A DNA stretch of 64,000 nucleotides from UBA4459 sp963776205 (GTDB lineage: Bacteria > Bacteroidota > Bacteroidia > Bacteroidales > F082): the NCBI GenBank assembly GCA_963776205.1, contig CAVZLR010000003.1:62001-126000 (forward strand), in the 5' to 3' direction. The notes under the pieces are model-generated. The model was not told the origin of the DNA, made no database searches, and saw nothing but the letters and a program-made list of their open reading frames with translations. The translations under genes and the position numbers were made by a program. Position 1 is the first letter of the stretch, and each line of letters opens with the position of its first letter. Shown here in pieces: positions 17,571 through 26,992 of the stretch.

Positions 17571-17593
17571 TAAGCTTAATATGTGTTAATACT

Positions 17594-18649
17594 GTGCAAC
17601 AAAAAGAAATCCTATATGGAAGAACTTCAGAACAACTGCAAAATATTGTTCTTGAATTAGGATTGCCTAAATATACATCTGCACAAATTTGCGATTGGAT
17701 GTATAAAAAGCGATGCAATGCTATTGATGAAATGACCAATCTTTCAAAAAAAACAAGAGCATCACTCATCAATAATTATGAAATAGGATTAAAGCCACCG
17801 ATTAATGTTCAAAGTTCAACGGATGGCACAAAAAAATATCTTTTTAATTCAGATGGTGGTTATGTTGAGGCCGCATACATCCCTGAGAAAACAAGAAATA
17901 CACTTTGTGTTTCATCCCAGGTAGGTTGTAAAATGCGCTGTTTGTTTTGCATGACAGGCAAACAGGGATTGCAGGGAAATCTGAGTGCCAATCAGATACT
18001 GAATCAGGTACGGAGCATCGCTGAGAGCGACCAGCTTACCAATATAGTATATATGGGCATGGGTGAGCCTTTTGACAATCTTGAAGAAGTAATGCAAAGC
18101 CTGGAAGTGCTGACAGCCGATTGGGGATATGGATGGAGCCCAAAGCGGATCACGGTTTCTACGATTGGCATCGTACCCGCCATGAAACACTTTTTGGAGA
18201 ATAGCAATTGCCATCTGGCTGTTAGTCTGCACTCACCATTTGAAAGTGAGAGACGGCTACTAATGCCCGTGAGTCAGAAATATACGATCAAAGACATCAT
18301 ACGGGAAATTAAAAGCCACGATTTGGGTAGACAACGTCGGATTTCGTTTGAGTACATTGTATTTAAAGGTCTCAACGATACACCCAAACACGTAAAAGAA
18401 CTGGCACGCATACTAAATGGTGTTCGCTGCCGGATCAACCTGATCCGGTTCCATGAAATACCCAATACACAGTTGGAAACCACGGATGAAAAAAGGTTGG
18501 AAGAATTTAAAGAAGAATTGAATGCGAAAGGAATCACAACTACTATACGGGCATCACGGGGACAGGATATTGACGCAGCTTGCGGTTTGCTTTCGACACG
18601 TGAAATGAGCAAAAAACAGGATTTAAAAAATCTGACACTCGATATATGA
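17594..18649 (+). CDS. rlmN: 23S rRNA (adenine2503-C2)-methyltransferase RlmN
   Basis: 351 residues, full length. Radical SAM enzyme that methylates C2 of A2503 in 23S rRNA (and A37 in some tRNAs). The iron-sulfur motif is Cys112-x3-Cys116-x2-Cys119 (CKMRCLFC). The two mechanistic cysteines are also in place: Cys105, seven residues before the cluster motif, and the C-terminal Cys in DIDAACGLL. The SAM motif MGMGEPFDNLE follows. Translation probably begins at GTG 17594. Its stop overlaps the ATG of the threonine aldolase gene (ATGA at 18646-18649), so the two are translationally coupled. Confidence 0.93.
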   Translation: MQQKEILYGRTSEQLQNIVLELGLPKYTSAQICDWMYKKRCNAIDEMTNLSKKTRASLINNYEIGLKPPINVQSSTDGTKKYLFNSDGGYVEAAYIPEKTRNTLCVSSQVGCKMRCLFCMTGKQGLQGNLSANQILNQVRSIAESDQLTNIVYMGMGEPFDNLEEVMQSLEVLTADWGYGWSPKRITVSTIGIVPAMKHFLENSNCHLAVSLHSPFESERRLLMPVSQKYTIKDIIREIKSHDLGRQRRISFEYIVFKGLNDTPKHVKELARILNGVRCRINLIRFHEIPNTQLETTDEKRLEEFKEELNAKGITTTIRASRGQDIDAACGLLSTREMSKKQDLKNLTLDI

Positions 18650-19716
18650 ATATAAAAAAAGGTTTTGCCAGTGACAATTGGTCAGGTGTATGCCCAGAGA
18701 TCATGCAGGCATTGCAGGAAGTGAATCCTGCACATAATGAAGCATACGGCGAATTAAATGACCCGGTAACTGAAGCCGCCATCAGTAAATTCAAACAGCA
18801 TTTTGGTGACGATATTGCCGTATTTTTTGTTTACAATGGAACTGCAGCCAACGTACTTGGCATTTCACAATTGATGCGATCCTATCATGCGGTAGTAACC
18901 GTGGGTACGGCCCATCTGAATGAAGATGAATGTGCTGCTCCTGAAAAATTTATGGGGTCGAAAATATTAAAAGTAGAGACGGTAGATGGAAAGATCAAAG
19001 CAGAGCATATCAAACCATTTCTTACCAGTTTCGGATTCCAGCATCATGCCCAGCCAAAGGTGATCAGCATTTCGCAGGTAACAGAACTTGGAACTATTTA
19101 CACACCTCAGGAGATTAAAGCACTTGCTGATTTCGCCCACGAAAATAATATGTTCCTGCATATGGATGGTGCCCGTATTTCAAATGCTGCCGTAGCCCTT
19201 AATACTGATCTCAAAAGCATTACAGTTGATGCGGGTGTGGATGTATTATCATTTGGTGGCACAAAAAACGGACTGATGTTTGGCGAAGTAGTTATCTTTT
19301 TTGGAAAAGGTAAAGGAAAAGATTTTGAATACCTGCGCAAACAAGGAATGCAACTGCATTCAAAGATGCGATATATTGCTGCCCAATTCGATCGTTACCT
19401 GACGGATGACCTCTGGAAGAAAAATGCTGCACGCGCAAATCAAATGGCAAAAAAATTGGCTGATGCCATTTCTCAATTCCCCGAACTAAAAATTACCCAA
19501 CAAGTAAAAGCCAACGGTGTTTTCTGCACAATGCCTCCTGAACTGATCCCCAAACTGCAACAAGATTACTTTTTTCATGTGTGGAACGAAAAACCTTCAC
19601 TGGTAGGAGAATCAGCTAAAAGCCATGTGAAAGAGGTAAGACTGATGTGCTCGTGGGATACAAATGAAGAAGATATTGATGGTTTTACAGTACTTATCAG
19701 AAAATACCTTTCATAA
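18646..19716 (+). CDS. ltaE: Low-specificity L-threonine aldolase family protein
   Basis: 356-residue pyridoxal-phosphate enzyme of fold type I (beta-eliminating lyase family) that cleaves L-threonine or L-allo-threonine to glycine and acetaldehyde. Features seen are the cofactor-stacking His-containing segment GTAHLNEDECAAPE (about residues 85-98), the conserved HMDGARISNAA (about 171-181) and the PLP-lysine motif SFGGTKNG (about 203-210). It is coupled to rlmN by a four-base overlap. Its 3' end faces gatD 17 bp away without a recognisable terminator. Confidence 0.88.
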   Translation: MNIKKGFASDNWSGVCPEIMQALQEVNPAHNEAYGELNDPVTEAAISKFKQHFGDDIAVFFVYNGTAANVLGISQLMRSYHAVVTVGTAHLNEDECAAPEKFMGSKILKVETVDGKIKAEHIKPFLTSFGFQHHAQPKVISISQVTELGTIYTPQEIKALADFAHENNMFLHMDGARISNAAVALNTDLKSITVDAGVDVLSFGGTKNGLMFGEVVIFFGKGKGKDFEYLRKQGMQLHSKMRYIAAQFDRYLTDDLWKKNAARANQMAKKLADAISQFPELKITQQVKANGVFCTMPPELIPKLQQDYFFHVWNEKPSLVGESAKSHVKEVRLMCSWDTNEEDIDGFTVLIRKYLS

Positions 19717-19733
19717 ATTTCTGCTATTTTGAA

Positions 19734-21119
19734 TTACTTGTGCACACGTTTCACAAAATCATCCACATCGGGTACACCTCCCTGGTAAACTAAATATCCA
19801 TTATACGGCTCACGATGTGTAATTTCGTCATTTACAGGCGTCAGCATCATTTCTTTTACTTTAACCGGATCATCCGTTTGGCCCAGTATCCAGCTAAGTT
19901 TCACCCAGGCCACTTCAGGTAACATGTTTCCTGCCGGAATAATTCCTTTGGCCATCATATCACGACCTGTATCGTATACGAACATATGCACGTATCCCCA
20001 GATGGTTTGCAGGGTCATATACATGTGCACACCTTTAGCATGGGCCCGTTCAATAGCCGGGTAAAGCTCCTTGTTTACGTGCCCTAATCCCGTTCCAACA
20101 ATGATCACTCCTTTATACCCAGCATCCACAAGTGCATCAAGGGTATCTGCTCTCATGCCAGGATAATAGTACAGCATGGTAACCTCATTGCTGAAATAAG
20201 GCAATATTTTTACTTCACGATCACTTCTTCGCTTCTTATAATCAGTTTTTATCAGGTTAATTTCCTTCCTGCTAATGCTTGCCAAAGGCGTATCTCCGAT
20301 AGTTCGAAATGTGGATCGATACGAAGAATGCATTTTACGTACTCTTGTGCCCTTGTGCAACAGACCATATTCGTCGGAGGTTGGGCCAAACATACAAACC
20401 ATCACTTCCGCTATGTCTGAATGCCCAGCAGCCTTCATGGCATGCATCAGGTTCAGGGCTGCATCAGAACTCGGGCGGTCAGAAGATCGTTGCGAACCCA
20501 CCAAAACAACAGGAACCGGTAAATTCTGACACATAAATGTCAATGCGGCTCCTGTGTGATGCAAGGTGTCAGTCCCATGTCCAACTACAATGCCATCAAC
20601 ACCGTTTTCAATTTCTTTTCCGATTGCTTTGGCCAGGGCCATATATTGTTTGGGGCCCATATTTTCACTGAAAACAGCAAATACTTTTTCGGTGTCAAGG
20701 TTACAGATGTCGGCTAATTCAGGAACGGCACCATATAATTCGCCAGGCGAAAATGCTGGAATCACAGCTCCTGTGCGGTAATCCAGACGAGAGGCAATTG
20801 TGCCCCCTGTTCCAAATAGTTTCACTTTGGGCAATCCCGGCGTGAAGGGAAATTGTTTTTCTGGAATTTTATAATTGGCTTTTTTATAGCCAGTTTCGAT
20901 CATTCCGGTTATGGTTCGTACATCAATACCGATATTATAGCCTGTAATGATTTTGATGACAATATGCTGGTCATCATCATTTTCAGAACGGGGCAAAACG
21001 GTTCCCTCAAATGTTCCACGTGTTGTATCCACTTTCGTGGTTCCCCAAACACGCACCTGGTACTTTTTCAATACTTCAAGCGCATCTCCTTTATATCCCT
21101 GAAAAATATCTTCGGTCAT
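19734..21119 (-). CDS. gatD: Glu-tRNA(Gln) amidotransferase subunit D (archaeal type)
   Basis: 461 residues. A small N-terminal beta domain (about 1-85) precedes an L-asparaginase-like domain, the layout of GatD rather than of a plain asparaginase (about 330 residues). The amidase catalytic set is present: Thr104 in GTGGTIAS, Thr183-Asp184 in GHGTDT and Lys262 in RVRKMHSS. GatD releases ammonia from Gln or Asn and passes it to GatE for conversion of Glu-tRNA(Gln) to Gln-tRNA(Gln). The gene starts 4 bp after gatE. GatDE is known as an archaeal enzyme, so its presence in Bacteroidota DNA is unexpected. A cytoplasmic asparaginase is the alternative, but partner and domains argue against it. Confidence 0.9.
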   Translation of the reverse strand: MTEDIFQGYKGDALEVLKKYQVRVWGTTKVDTTRGTFEGTVLPRSENDDDQHIVIKIITGYNIGIDVRTITGMIETGYKKANYKIPEKQFPFTPGLPKVKLFGTGGTIASRLDYRTGAVIPAFSPGELYGAVPELADICNLDTEKVFAVFSENMGPKQYMALAKAIGKEIENGVDGIVVGHGTDTLHHTGAALTFMCQNLPVPVVLVGSQRSSDRPSSDAALNLMHAMKAAGHSDIAEVMVCMFGPTSDEYGLLHKGTRVRKMHSSYRSTFRTIGDTPLASISRKEINLIKTDYKKRRSDREVKILPYFSNEVTMLYYYPGMRADTLDALVDAGYKGVIIVGTGLGHVNKELYPAIERAHAKGVHMYMTLQTIWGYVHMFVYDTGRDMMAKGIIPAGNMLPEVAWVKLSWILGQTDDPVKVKEMMLTPVNDEITHREPYNGYLVYQGGVPDVDDFVKRVHK

Positions 21120-21123
21120 GCTT

Positions 21124-23064
21124 TTATATTTTTTTGCTCAATTCCTTTAAATCCATATTACCAAGGGCTCGTTTCCTTAACTGACCCATTACCCAATTCA
21201 CTCTGTCGACCGAATCTTTCTTTTTGCTTTCTTTATTAAACTTTTCGACCAATACGGGAATGCTGTCAATAATGGCCTTTTCCTTCACTTTCTTAAATTT
21301 CATCTCTAAAAGGATTGATTCAAAGTCCATTTTAGGATGCAAGACTATCTCAGGCAACATATATTTAGCCAGCTTGAAATCCAGATTCTCCCTTTTCAGA
21401 AAAGCAAATAACTTGTACATCTTGCTATGATATAGCTCATCAGAACCTATGTATTGTCCCTCAGCATGTTTGAGTGAATGGCCAAAAAAAGTACCAACAA
21501 ATTTAGGGTCAGCACTCAATTCGGTAATTATTTTTTCCATGACAGGGTAATAATCTTTAGAAAAGATAAAAGTATAAGTGTCTTCCGGAATTCCCCAGGC
21601 TTTCAGCTTTTTATACCTATCAATGATGTCTTCGGGCAAGTTTTTCTTCAAACTTTCGATATATTCGTCTTCCAACGGAATGGGAGCCGAATCCGTATCC
21701 GGATACATGCGGTCAGCGCCCGGAAGCACACGTTCAAAAATGGTGGTTCCGTCTACGAGAGATTTACGGGTTTCATTCGGTATACCATCCAGAGCCATTT
21801 TACAACGTTCTTCAACTGTCTCCAGAGCCGTTTTTATATCTTCCTCTGGCCCCAAAATAATTAATTGGGCGTCTCCTTTTTTAGCATCTAACAGTTTGCG
21901 AATTTCTTTCCACTGCTTTTCAGAAACACCAGGTTTTATGTCTTCTGAATGCAGCATATTGGGTTTTTCAATACAAGCGATCACTTTAAGCCTGTCGATA
22001 AGTTCATCAGCAAACATTTTACCAGGTTGTGTAAACCATGAAAGCGTACCTTCAAATTGTGGTAGATTAACGGCTACTAGTTTTTCAGCATGATCCGGGA
22101 GATCAATCTTTTTTAGATTACTTCGACTTAAATATACTGAGTTAATCTTCCAACCAGAAGCTTTAGAAATTTTTTCATTTAGCATTTCACGCATCTGCAA
22201 TAGCGACCACTGACGGAACGCTTCATTGTGTGTTAATTCTGGTATCCATTTGGTATGTGCTACACCCTTTATTTCAACCCTGGATCCGCCTTTACAGCTT
22301 ACATTAACATCCTCCCGGCCTGCACCCATTCCTGTTCTTACTTTACCTGTACTCCTGTTTAAAAAACGAATGTAGTTACAGGTCTCCATAACTTCATCCG
22401 GGTTAACACAATCAGGATATGTTACAGTTTCTATCAGTGGCATCCCTAACCGATCCGTTTTATATATCCGTGTATGTCCAATATCTGAGATCTCACGGCA
22501 TGAGTCTTCTTCGATACTTAGTTGAATCAGCCTGATTTTCTTGTGAGGTAGCTGCAATTCACCCTCAACACCTAATATGGCAGTTCGCTGAAATCCCGTT
22601 GGGATACTCCCATCAAGATATTGTTTTCGGGTTATATGAACTTCTCCTACCACGTTTAATTTCGACAGCAATGAAATTTCTAATGCAATACCCAAAGCTT
22701 CCCGATTCATAGGAAAAGGTGGTGTGTCGTCCACTTCATATGTACAGGCTGTTGAATTCTTTATCCGGTAAATAATTTCTTTACGTGTTTTAAATTCCAT
22801 TAAAGCGGTTCCATCATATTCACCTAATTCACTTAAAGTGGGTCGCATATGCCGGATCAGCTCAGCATCATAATCATCGCTTGCATTATAATTACCAGCC
22901 GGACAATGGCAGAATAATTTCTCTTTGGTATCTAATTGCTGGTGCACTTCCAGTCCAGACATGAAACCAATTGCATTGTATATTTGTTGGTTTGATTTAT
23001 TACGAGGTACATAACCTGCTTTTTTCAGCGATTTTTCGTAATTTTTCTTCGGATTAAATGTCAT
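21124..23064 (-). CDS. gatE: Glu-tRNA(Gln) amidotransferase subunit E (archaeal type)
   Basis: 646 residues, full length for GatE and longer than GatB (about 480). The N-terminal GatB/E kinase-like catalytic domain (about 30-300) contains GLEVHQQLDTKEKLFCHC, the Glu-activating region VDDTPPFPMN, and GMGAGREDVNVS. Residues about 330-440 look like the GAD domain found in GatE but not in GatB (including ERVLPGADRMYPDTDSAP). The C-terminal helical tail (about 500-646) matches the tRNA-binding YqeY-like part (VNWVMGQLRKRALGN). It phosphorylates and amidates Glu on tRNA-Gln. TACATTTG 36 nt upstream is a normal local promoter, and gatD follows 4 bp later. Confidence 0.92.
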   Translation of the reverse strand: MTFNPKKNYEKSLKKAGYVPRNKSNQQIYNAIGFMSGLEVHQQLDTKEKLFCHCPAGNYNASDDYDAELIRHMRPTLSELGEYDGTALMEFKTRKEIIYRIKNSTACTYEVDDTPPFPMNREALGIALEISLLSKLNVVGEVHITRKQYLDGSIPTGFQRTAILGVEGELQLPHKKIRLIQLSIEEDSCREISDIGHTRIYKTDRLGMPLIETVTYPDCVNPDEVMETCNYIRFLNRSTGKVRTGMGAGREDVNVSCKGGSRVEIKGVAHTKWIPELTHNEAFRQWSLLQMREMLNEKISKASGWKINSVYLSRSNLKKIDLPDHAEKLVAVNLPQFEGTLSWFTQPGKMFADELIDRLKVIACIEKPNMLHSEDIKPGVSEKQWKEIRKLLDAKKGDAQLIILGPEEDIKTALETVEERCKMALDGIPNETRKSLVDGTTIFERVLPGADRMYPDTDSAPIPLEDEYIESLKKNLPEDIIDRYKKLKAWGIPEDTYTFIFSKDYYPVMEKIITELSADPKFVGTFFGHSLKHAEGQYIGSDELYHSKMYKLFAFLKRENLDFKLAKYMLPEIVLHPKMDFESILLEMKFKKVKEKAIIDSIPVLVEKFNKESKKKDSVDRVNWVMGQLRKRALGNMDLKELSKKI

Positions 23065-23099
23065 ATCTCAAGTTCATTTCAACTTGTAAAAAGAATAGC

Positions 23100-23107
23100 C
23101 AAATGTA
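23100..23107 (-). promoter_or_regulatory. Putative -7 promoter element (TACATTTG) for gatE-gatD
   Basis: TAnnTTTG match 36 nt upstream of the gatE ATG. It indicates that the pair is read from a Bacteroidota-type promoter. Confidence 0.5.
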
Positions 23108-23232
23108 GCGAAAATGGCATGATCATGATGGCATAATTATTCTAAATTGATCGTTAACAATTCATAAATTTTCAGATGAGCTCGTCATTTTCTTTATTCA
23201 TTTGAAGTTTTATGAATTTACATTTTGTTGAT

Positions 23233-23240
23233 TACTTTTG
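23233..23240 (+). promoter_or_regulatory. Putative -7 promoter element (TACTTTTG) for the OstA-like gene
   Basis: TAnnTTTG match 17 nt before the ATG at 23257. Confidence 0.5.
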
Positions 23241-23256
23241 CGATAGATAATAAAGC

Positions 23257-24768
23257 ATGAAAAGGTTCATAATATTACTCCTATTTTTAATTATTGTTGC
23301 TTTACCTGCGAACCTTCTCGCACAGAAAAAGTCAAAAATAAACGTTGAGCGAACGGATATACAACGATATGATGCCAGCCTGGGGAAGAATAATGAACGG
23401 CTTATCGGAGGTGTAATTTTCAGACAGGAAGGCACTCGTTTTTTTTGTGATAGTGCGCACTTAAACAGGAAAAAGAACAACTTTGAAGCCTTTGGAAATG
23501 TTCATATTGTTGTGAATGATACGCTTGACATTTACGGCGAACGATTGTATTATGATGGTGACACTAAGATTGCTGAGCTTTTTGATAGTGTCAGGCTCAT
23601 TGATAAAAATACGGTGTTGACCACGGAGCATATGGTGTATAATAGGAATACCAAGAATGCGTACTATGATGTTGGTGGTAAAATCGTTAACAAGGACAAT
23701 ACCCTGATTAGTAAAAAAGGATATTACACCACTACGACAAAGATTTTTTATTTCAGGGAAGACGTGGTGCTTACCAATCCTGATTCAGAAACATACTCTG
23801 ATACGCTCATTTATAATACAAATACTGAAGTGGCTTACTTTCATGGGCCAACAGTGATCAGAGGTGAAGAGAGTATAATTTATACAGAAGATGGCTGGTA
23901 TGATACACGTAACGATCTTTCGAAACTTCTTAAACGGCCTTCTATCAATAATTCAGAGCAAACTATTACAGCAGACAGCCTGATTTACAACAATTTAATT
24001 TATTACGGACAAGCTTATGGTAATGTAGAAATAGCGGACACGATTCATGATGTGTTGATAAAAGGGAAATATGGTGAAATGTGGGACGACAAAGGCATCT
24101 CCTATATTACAGATAGTGCTGTGGCTATTACTTATGAAAAGCATGACTCGCTTTACATTCATTCGGATACGATGTGGGTGATTTTTGACAGGGAAAAAAA
24201 TGTGAAACGTCTTTTATCATATTATGATGTTAAATTTTTTCGTGATGATATGCAGGGATTATGTGATTCGCTAGTGTATACAATGAATGATTCAACTATT
24301 CGACTTTATGAACTTCCTGTTCTTTGGAGTGGGGAAAACCAACTGACTGCTGATTCAATTTCTATTGTTATCAGAAATAACCAGGCAGATAGTTTGATCA
24401 TGTACAATAGCGCATTTATTATTTCACACGACACACTGGATACATATAACCAGATCAAAGGTAAGAATATGATTGGTTATTTTAAAGACAATGAGTTGGC
24501 GACTGTAAATGTGGATGGCAATGCTCAAACCGTGTATTTTGTGCGTGAGGAAGATGGCTACCTGATCGGTGTTAACCTTGCAGAGTCAAGTACAATGACT
24601 ATACGGCTTAAAGATAACAAGCTAAATACAATTAATTATAAAACCCAGGCTAAAGAAATCATGTATCCTGAAAGCGAAGTGCCTGCATCCGATAAAGAGT
24701 TAAAAGGGTTTACCTGGCGTGATACCTCACGACCACGAAAAGTGATGGATATTTTTAATAAGGAATAG
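23257..24768 (+). CDS. OstA-like protein (LptA-type LPS transport)
   Basis: 503 residues with a signal peptide (about residues 1-21, LPANLLAQ). The mature protein is built of beta-jellyroll strands of the OstA/LptA N-terminal type: GVIFRQEGTRFFCDSAHLN, FEAFGNVHIVVNDTLDIYG, and repeated D-S-x-x-Y units, as in the Bacteroidota OstA-like family. Role: the periplasmic bridge that carries LPS from the inner-membrane exporter to LptD. It lies close to mlaD, an amidase and lptD, which supports an envelope role. Convergent with mlaD (12 bp apart). Confidence 0.8.
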   Translation: MKRFIILLLFLIIVALPANLLAQKKSKINVERTDIQRYDASLGKNNERLIGGVIFRQEGTRFFCDSAHLNRKKNNFEAFGNVHIVVNDTLDIYGERLYYDGDTKIAELFDSVRLIDKNTVLTTEHMVYNRNTKNAYYDVGGKIVNKDNTLISKKGYYTTTTKIFYFREDVVLTNPDSETYSDTLIYNTNTEVAYFHGPTVIRGEESIIYTEDGWYDTRNDLSKLLKRPSINNSEQTITADSLIYNNLIYYGQAYGNVEIADTIHDVLIKGKYGEMWDDKGISYITDSAVAITYEKHDSLYIHSDTMWVIFDREKNVKRLLSYYDVKFFRDDMQGLCDSLVYTMNDSTIRLYELPVLWSGENQLTADSISIVIRNNQADSLIMYNSAFIISHDTLDTYNQIKGKNMIGYFKDNELATVNVDGNAQTVYFVREEDGYLIGVNLAESSTMTIRLKDNKLNTINYKTQAKEIMYPESEVPASDKELKGFTWRDTSRPRKVMDIFNKE

Positions 24769-24780
24769 TACAAGAAAGCC

Positions 24781-25728
24781 CTAAAATAGTGAGAATTTCA
24801 CGTATCTCTTCGGATTCTCCCTTATATCTCTCAGTAACAAATTCAGTTCTTCAGCTGACTTATTTATTTCCATATATAAAGTATCATTGTGCATTAGCAT
24901 GCCAATTGATCCTTCTCCAGCATTAATTTTTGCAATAATCATTTCAAGCTCGTCCAGCGTATTGTTTGCACGATTGAAAGTCCCCGAAATATCAGCTTTA
25001 GCCAATGAATCGCTAATTATTTCAAAATTTCCAATGATCGTTGCAAATTTTTGTCTGTTCTCGTTTAATGTATACGTTAACGAATCAATATTCATAAGTA
25101 TTGAAGAGACACGATCTCCTTCTGTGATCATTAAAGTGTCAAGGTTGGAAGTGGCACTTTGAATGTTACTGAACGATTGGTTAATGTTATCAAAACTTTC
25201 ACTCAGGTTTTTCCTGGCAGATTCATTCAAAATAGTTTGAAAAGCCGTTACCAACGTATCAATGGATGCCAACAGATTCTCAGCTTTTATTTTTATAGGT
25301 TGTACCTGTGCATTTACCTCTTCCATAAGGCTTGCTTCAATACTTGTGGCAAGCGTATCTGAATCTTTTGCCAGGTCAGCAGCATTACCCAGTTTAATAT
25401 CAACTGCTTTTGAACCCATTAAATCTGAACTGAATATTCGTGCTATGCTATTTTCAGGAATCGGAAATTTATCATAAACCCAAATTTCAACAATGATATC
25501 TCCCGACAAATTAGGATCAAACTTCATACTGCTCACCTGCCCGACCCGCATACCGTTAATGACTACAGGATTTGAAACCTCCAAGCCGCTCACTTCGTGA
25601 TACTTGGCAAAGTAAACAGTTTGTTTATCAAAGATATCGTTTCCTTTCAGGAAATTGTATCCCCAGATAAATAAGGCAATCGCCAGGATAAAAGAAGCAC
25701 CAATTACTATTTGTTTATAACGATTCAC
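24781..25728 (-). CDS. mlaD: MlaD/MCE family lipid-transport protein
   Basis: 315 residues. An N-terminal membrane anchor (about 8-25) is followed by a single MCE domain (about 37-115) with the family pattern VSGLEVSNPVVINGMRVGQV, and a long alpha-helical region (about 150-300, Asn/Ser/Asp-rich heptads) ending RYVKFSLF. In MCE systems the domain forms a hexameric ring in the periplasm that handles phospholipids with an ABC transporter. No mlaE/mlaF genes are in this window. Start is GTG (25726-25728). The TACTTTTG element lies 49 nt upstream. Confidence 0.85.
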   Translation of the reverse strand: MNRYKQIVIGASFILAIALFIWGYNFLKGNDIFDKQTVYFAKYHEVSGLEVSNPVVINGMRVGQVSSMKFDPNLSGDIIVEIWVYDKFPIPENSIARIFSSDLMGSKAVDIKLGNAADLAKDSDTLATSIEASLMEEVNAQVQPIKIKAENLLASIDTLVTAFQTILNESARKNLSESFDNINQSFSNIQSATSNLDTLMITEGDRVSSILMNIDSLTYTLNENRQKFATIIGNFEIISDSLAKADISGTFNRANNTLDELEMIIAKINAGEGSIGMLMHNDTLYMEINKSAEELNLLLRDIRENPKRYVKFSLF

Positions 25729-25776
25729 CAGTTACAGTTTTTATGATAAAACGATTTTTTAACAAAATCTATATAA

Positions 25777-25784
25777 CAAAAGTA
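25777..25784 (-). promoter_or_regulatory. Putative -7 promoter element (TACTTTTG) for mlaD
   Basis: TAnnTTTG match 49 nt upstream of the GTG start at 25728. Confidence 0.4.
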
Positions 25785-25829
25785 ATAAATCTCATCAATT
25801 TTATACATACGAGAAAGCGTCACCTGATT

Positions 25830-26912
25830 TTATTCTTTTATCTCCAGTTGTTTTGCTTCACTGATTGAAATTCTGGAATCTTTGTGAAACGCTACTATAA
25901 AAGCATCTGTAAATCCTTTATTTCTGACTTCTTTCAAGTGTGATTCCGCTTCAGTATTGGAGCTATAATGGCCCGAAGTATATTTGTATAATCCATTATG
26001 GTAGTAGGACGAAACTTCAGCTACTCCTTTAAATTTTTGATCATTCACCAGTAATTCACTTGGGCTGGTTAAAAACTGAATCCTATAATCAACAACTGTT
26101 TTAGAAACAGCTTTTGGGAAAGCTACAACTGCATTTTCTTTTTCATAAGCTAATTTGTACTCCTTAAATGCCCTGTATATAGCTGATGCCATATAAACTT
26201 GTCCTTCTTCAGAATTCAGGAACCTTTCTTCAGTCGGATTACTAAGAAAACCGAGTTCGATGAGAATTCCCGGCATAGAAGTTCGCCATAACACCAAAAA
26301 ACCAGCCTGCTTAACACCGCGGTCTTTTCTTCCTACCCGATTCTTGAATTGTTTTTGAATATTATCAGCAATAATCAAACTCTGATCCATGAAATTGTCT
26401 TTCTTCAGTGCCAGTGTAATATACGATTCCGGTGAATTTACGTTAAACCCATCATAAAAATCGTCCTCGTTTTCTTCTAATAAAATCGCAGCGTTTTCCA
26501 TCATAGCAACATTCAGGTTGGCATTCTCTTTATGCAACCCCATGATATAGGTTTCGGAACCATAGGTATTAGGTGATTTGATAGCGTTACAGTGTATAGA
26601 AATGAAAACATCTGCGTTATTCTTATTCGCTATTTCAGCTCTTTTATACAATTCAACAAAACGGTCTGTTTTTCTGGTATAAATTACTTTAACATCTTTT
26701 AAGTATTCTTCAATATACTGGCCTGTTTTTAATGCTATCTTTAGCACTATGTCTTTCTCTTTGGCGTGTTTACCAATAGCACCGGGGTCTTTACCACCAT
26801 GTCCGGCATCAATAACAATAGTTGTTATTTTGCCACTTTTCTGTGCCCAAATCGATGGGTTACAGGAGAAAACTGCGAGAAACACAATAGCGATATGTAA
26901 CAATCGTTTCAT
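25830..26912 (-). CDS. N-acetylmuramoyl-L-alanine amidase with C-terminal SPOR-like domain
   Basis: 360 residues with a signal peptide (about 1-23). The Amidase_3 domain (about 30-255) has the zinc ligands His38 (IDAGHGG), Glu93 (KRAEIANKN) and His107 (ISIHCNA) and the catalytic Glu of LIELGFLSN. It cleaves the amide bond between MurNAc and the stem peptide in the periplasm. The tail (about 270-350, YRIQFLTSP to DAFIVAFH) has the strand-helix pattern of a SPOR-type domain, which would target septal glycan. It is divergent from lptD (80-bp gap with promoter motifs in both directions). Confidence 0.9.
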   Translation of the reverse strand: MKRLLHIAIVFLAVFSCNPSIWAQKSGKITTIVIDAGHGGKDPGAIGKHAKEKDIVLKIALKTGQYIEEYLKDVKVIYTRKTDRFVELYKRAEIANKNNADVFISIHCNAIKSPNTYGSETYIMGLHKENANLNVAMMENAAILLEENEDDFYDGFNVNSPESYITLALKKDNFMDQSLIIADNIQKQFKNRVGRKDRGVKQAGFLVLWRTSMPGILIELGFLSNPTEERFLNSEEGQVYMASAIYRAFKEYKLAYEKENAVVAFPKAVSKTVVDYRIQFLTSPSELLVNDQKFKGVAEVSSYYHNGLYKYTSGHYSSNTEAESHLKEVRNKGFTDAFIVAFHKDSRISISEAKQLEIKE

Positions 26913-26937
26913 CTTAGTTGAATCTCATTTTCTGAAT

Positions 26938-26945
26938 TATATTTG
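26938..26945 (+). promoter_or_regulatory. Putative -7 promoter element (TATATTTG) for lptD
   Basis: TAnnTTTG match 48 nt upstream of the proposed TTG start at 26993. Confidence 0.45.
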
Positions 26946-26972
26946 CAATTGTATAAACCATTTCATTAGAAA

Positions 26973-26980
26973 CAAAAGTA
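26973..26980 (-). promoter_or_regulatory. Putative -7 promoter element (TACTTTTG) for the amidase gene
   Basis: TAnnTTTG match on the minus strand 61 nt upstream of the ATG at 26912, in the divergent gap shared with lptD. Confidence 0.45.
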
Positions 26981-26992
26981 AATCATAGCATT

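Noticed and set aside
20275..20536. Plus-strand open frames within gatD
   Set aside because: They lie opposite conserved GatD sequence and have no start signals or recognisable protein features.
19734..21119. A plain cytoplasmic L-asparaginase
   Set aside because: The extra N-terminal domain, length of 461 residues and the adjacent gatE identify GatD.
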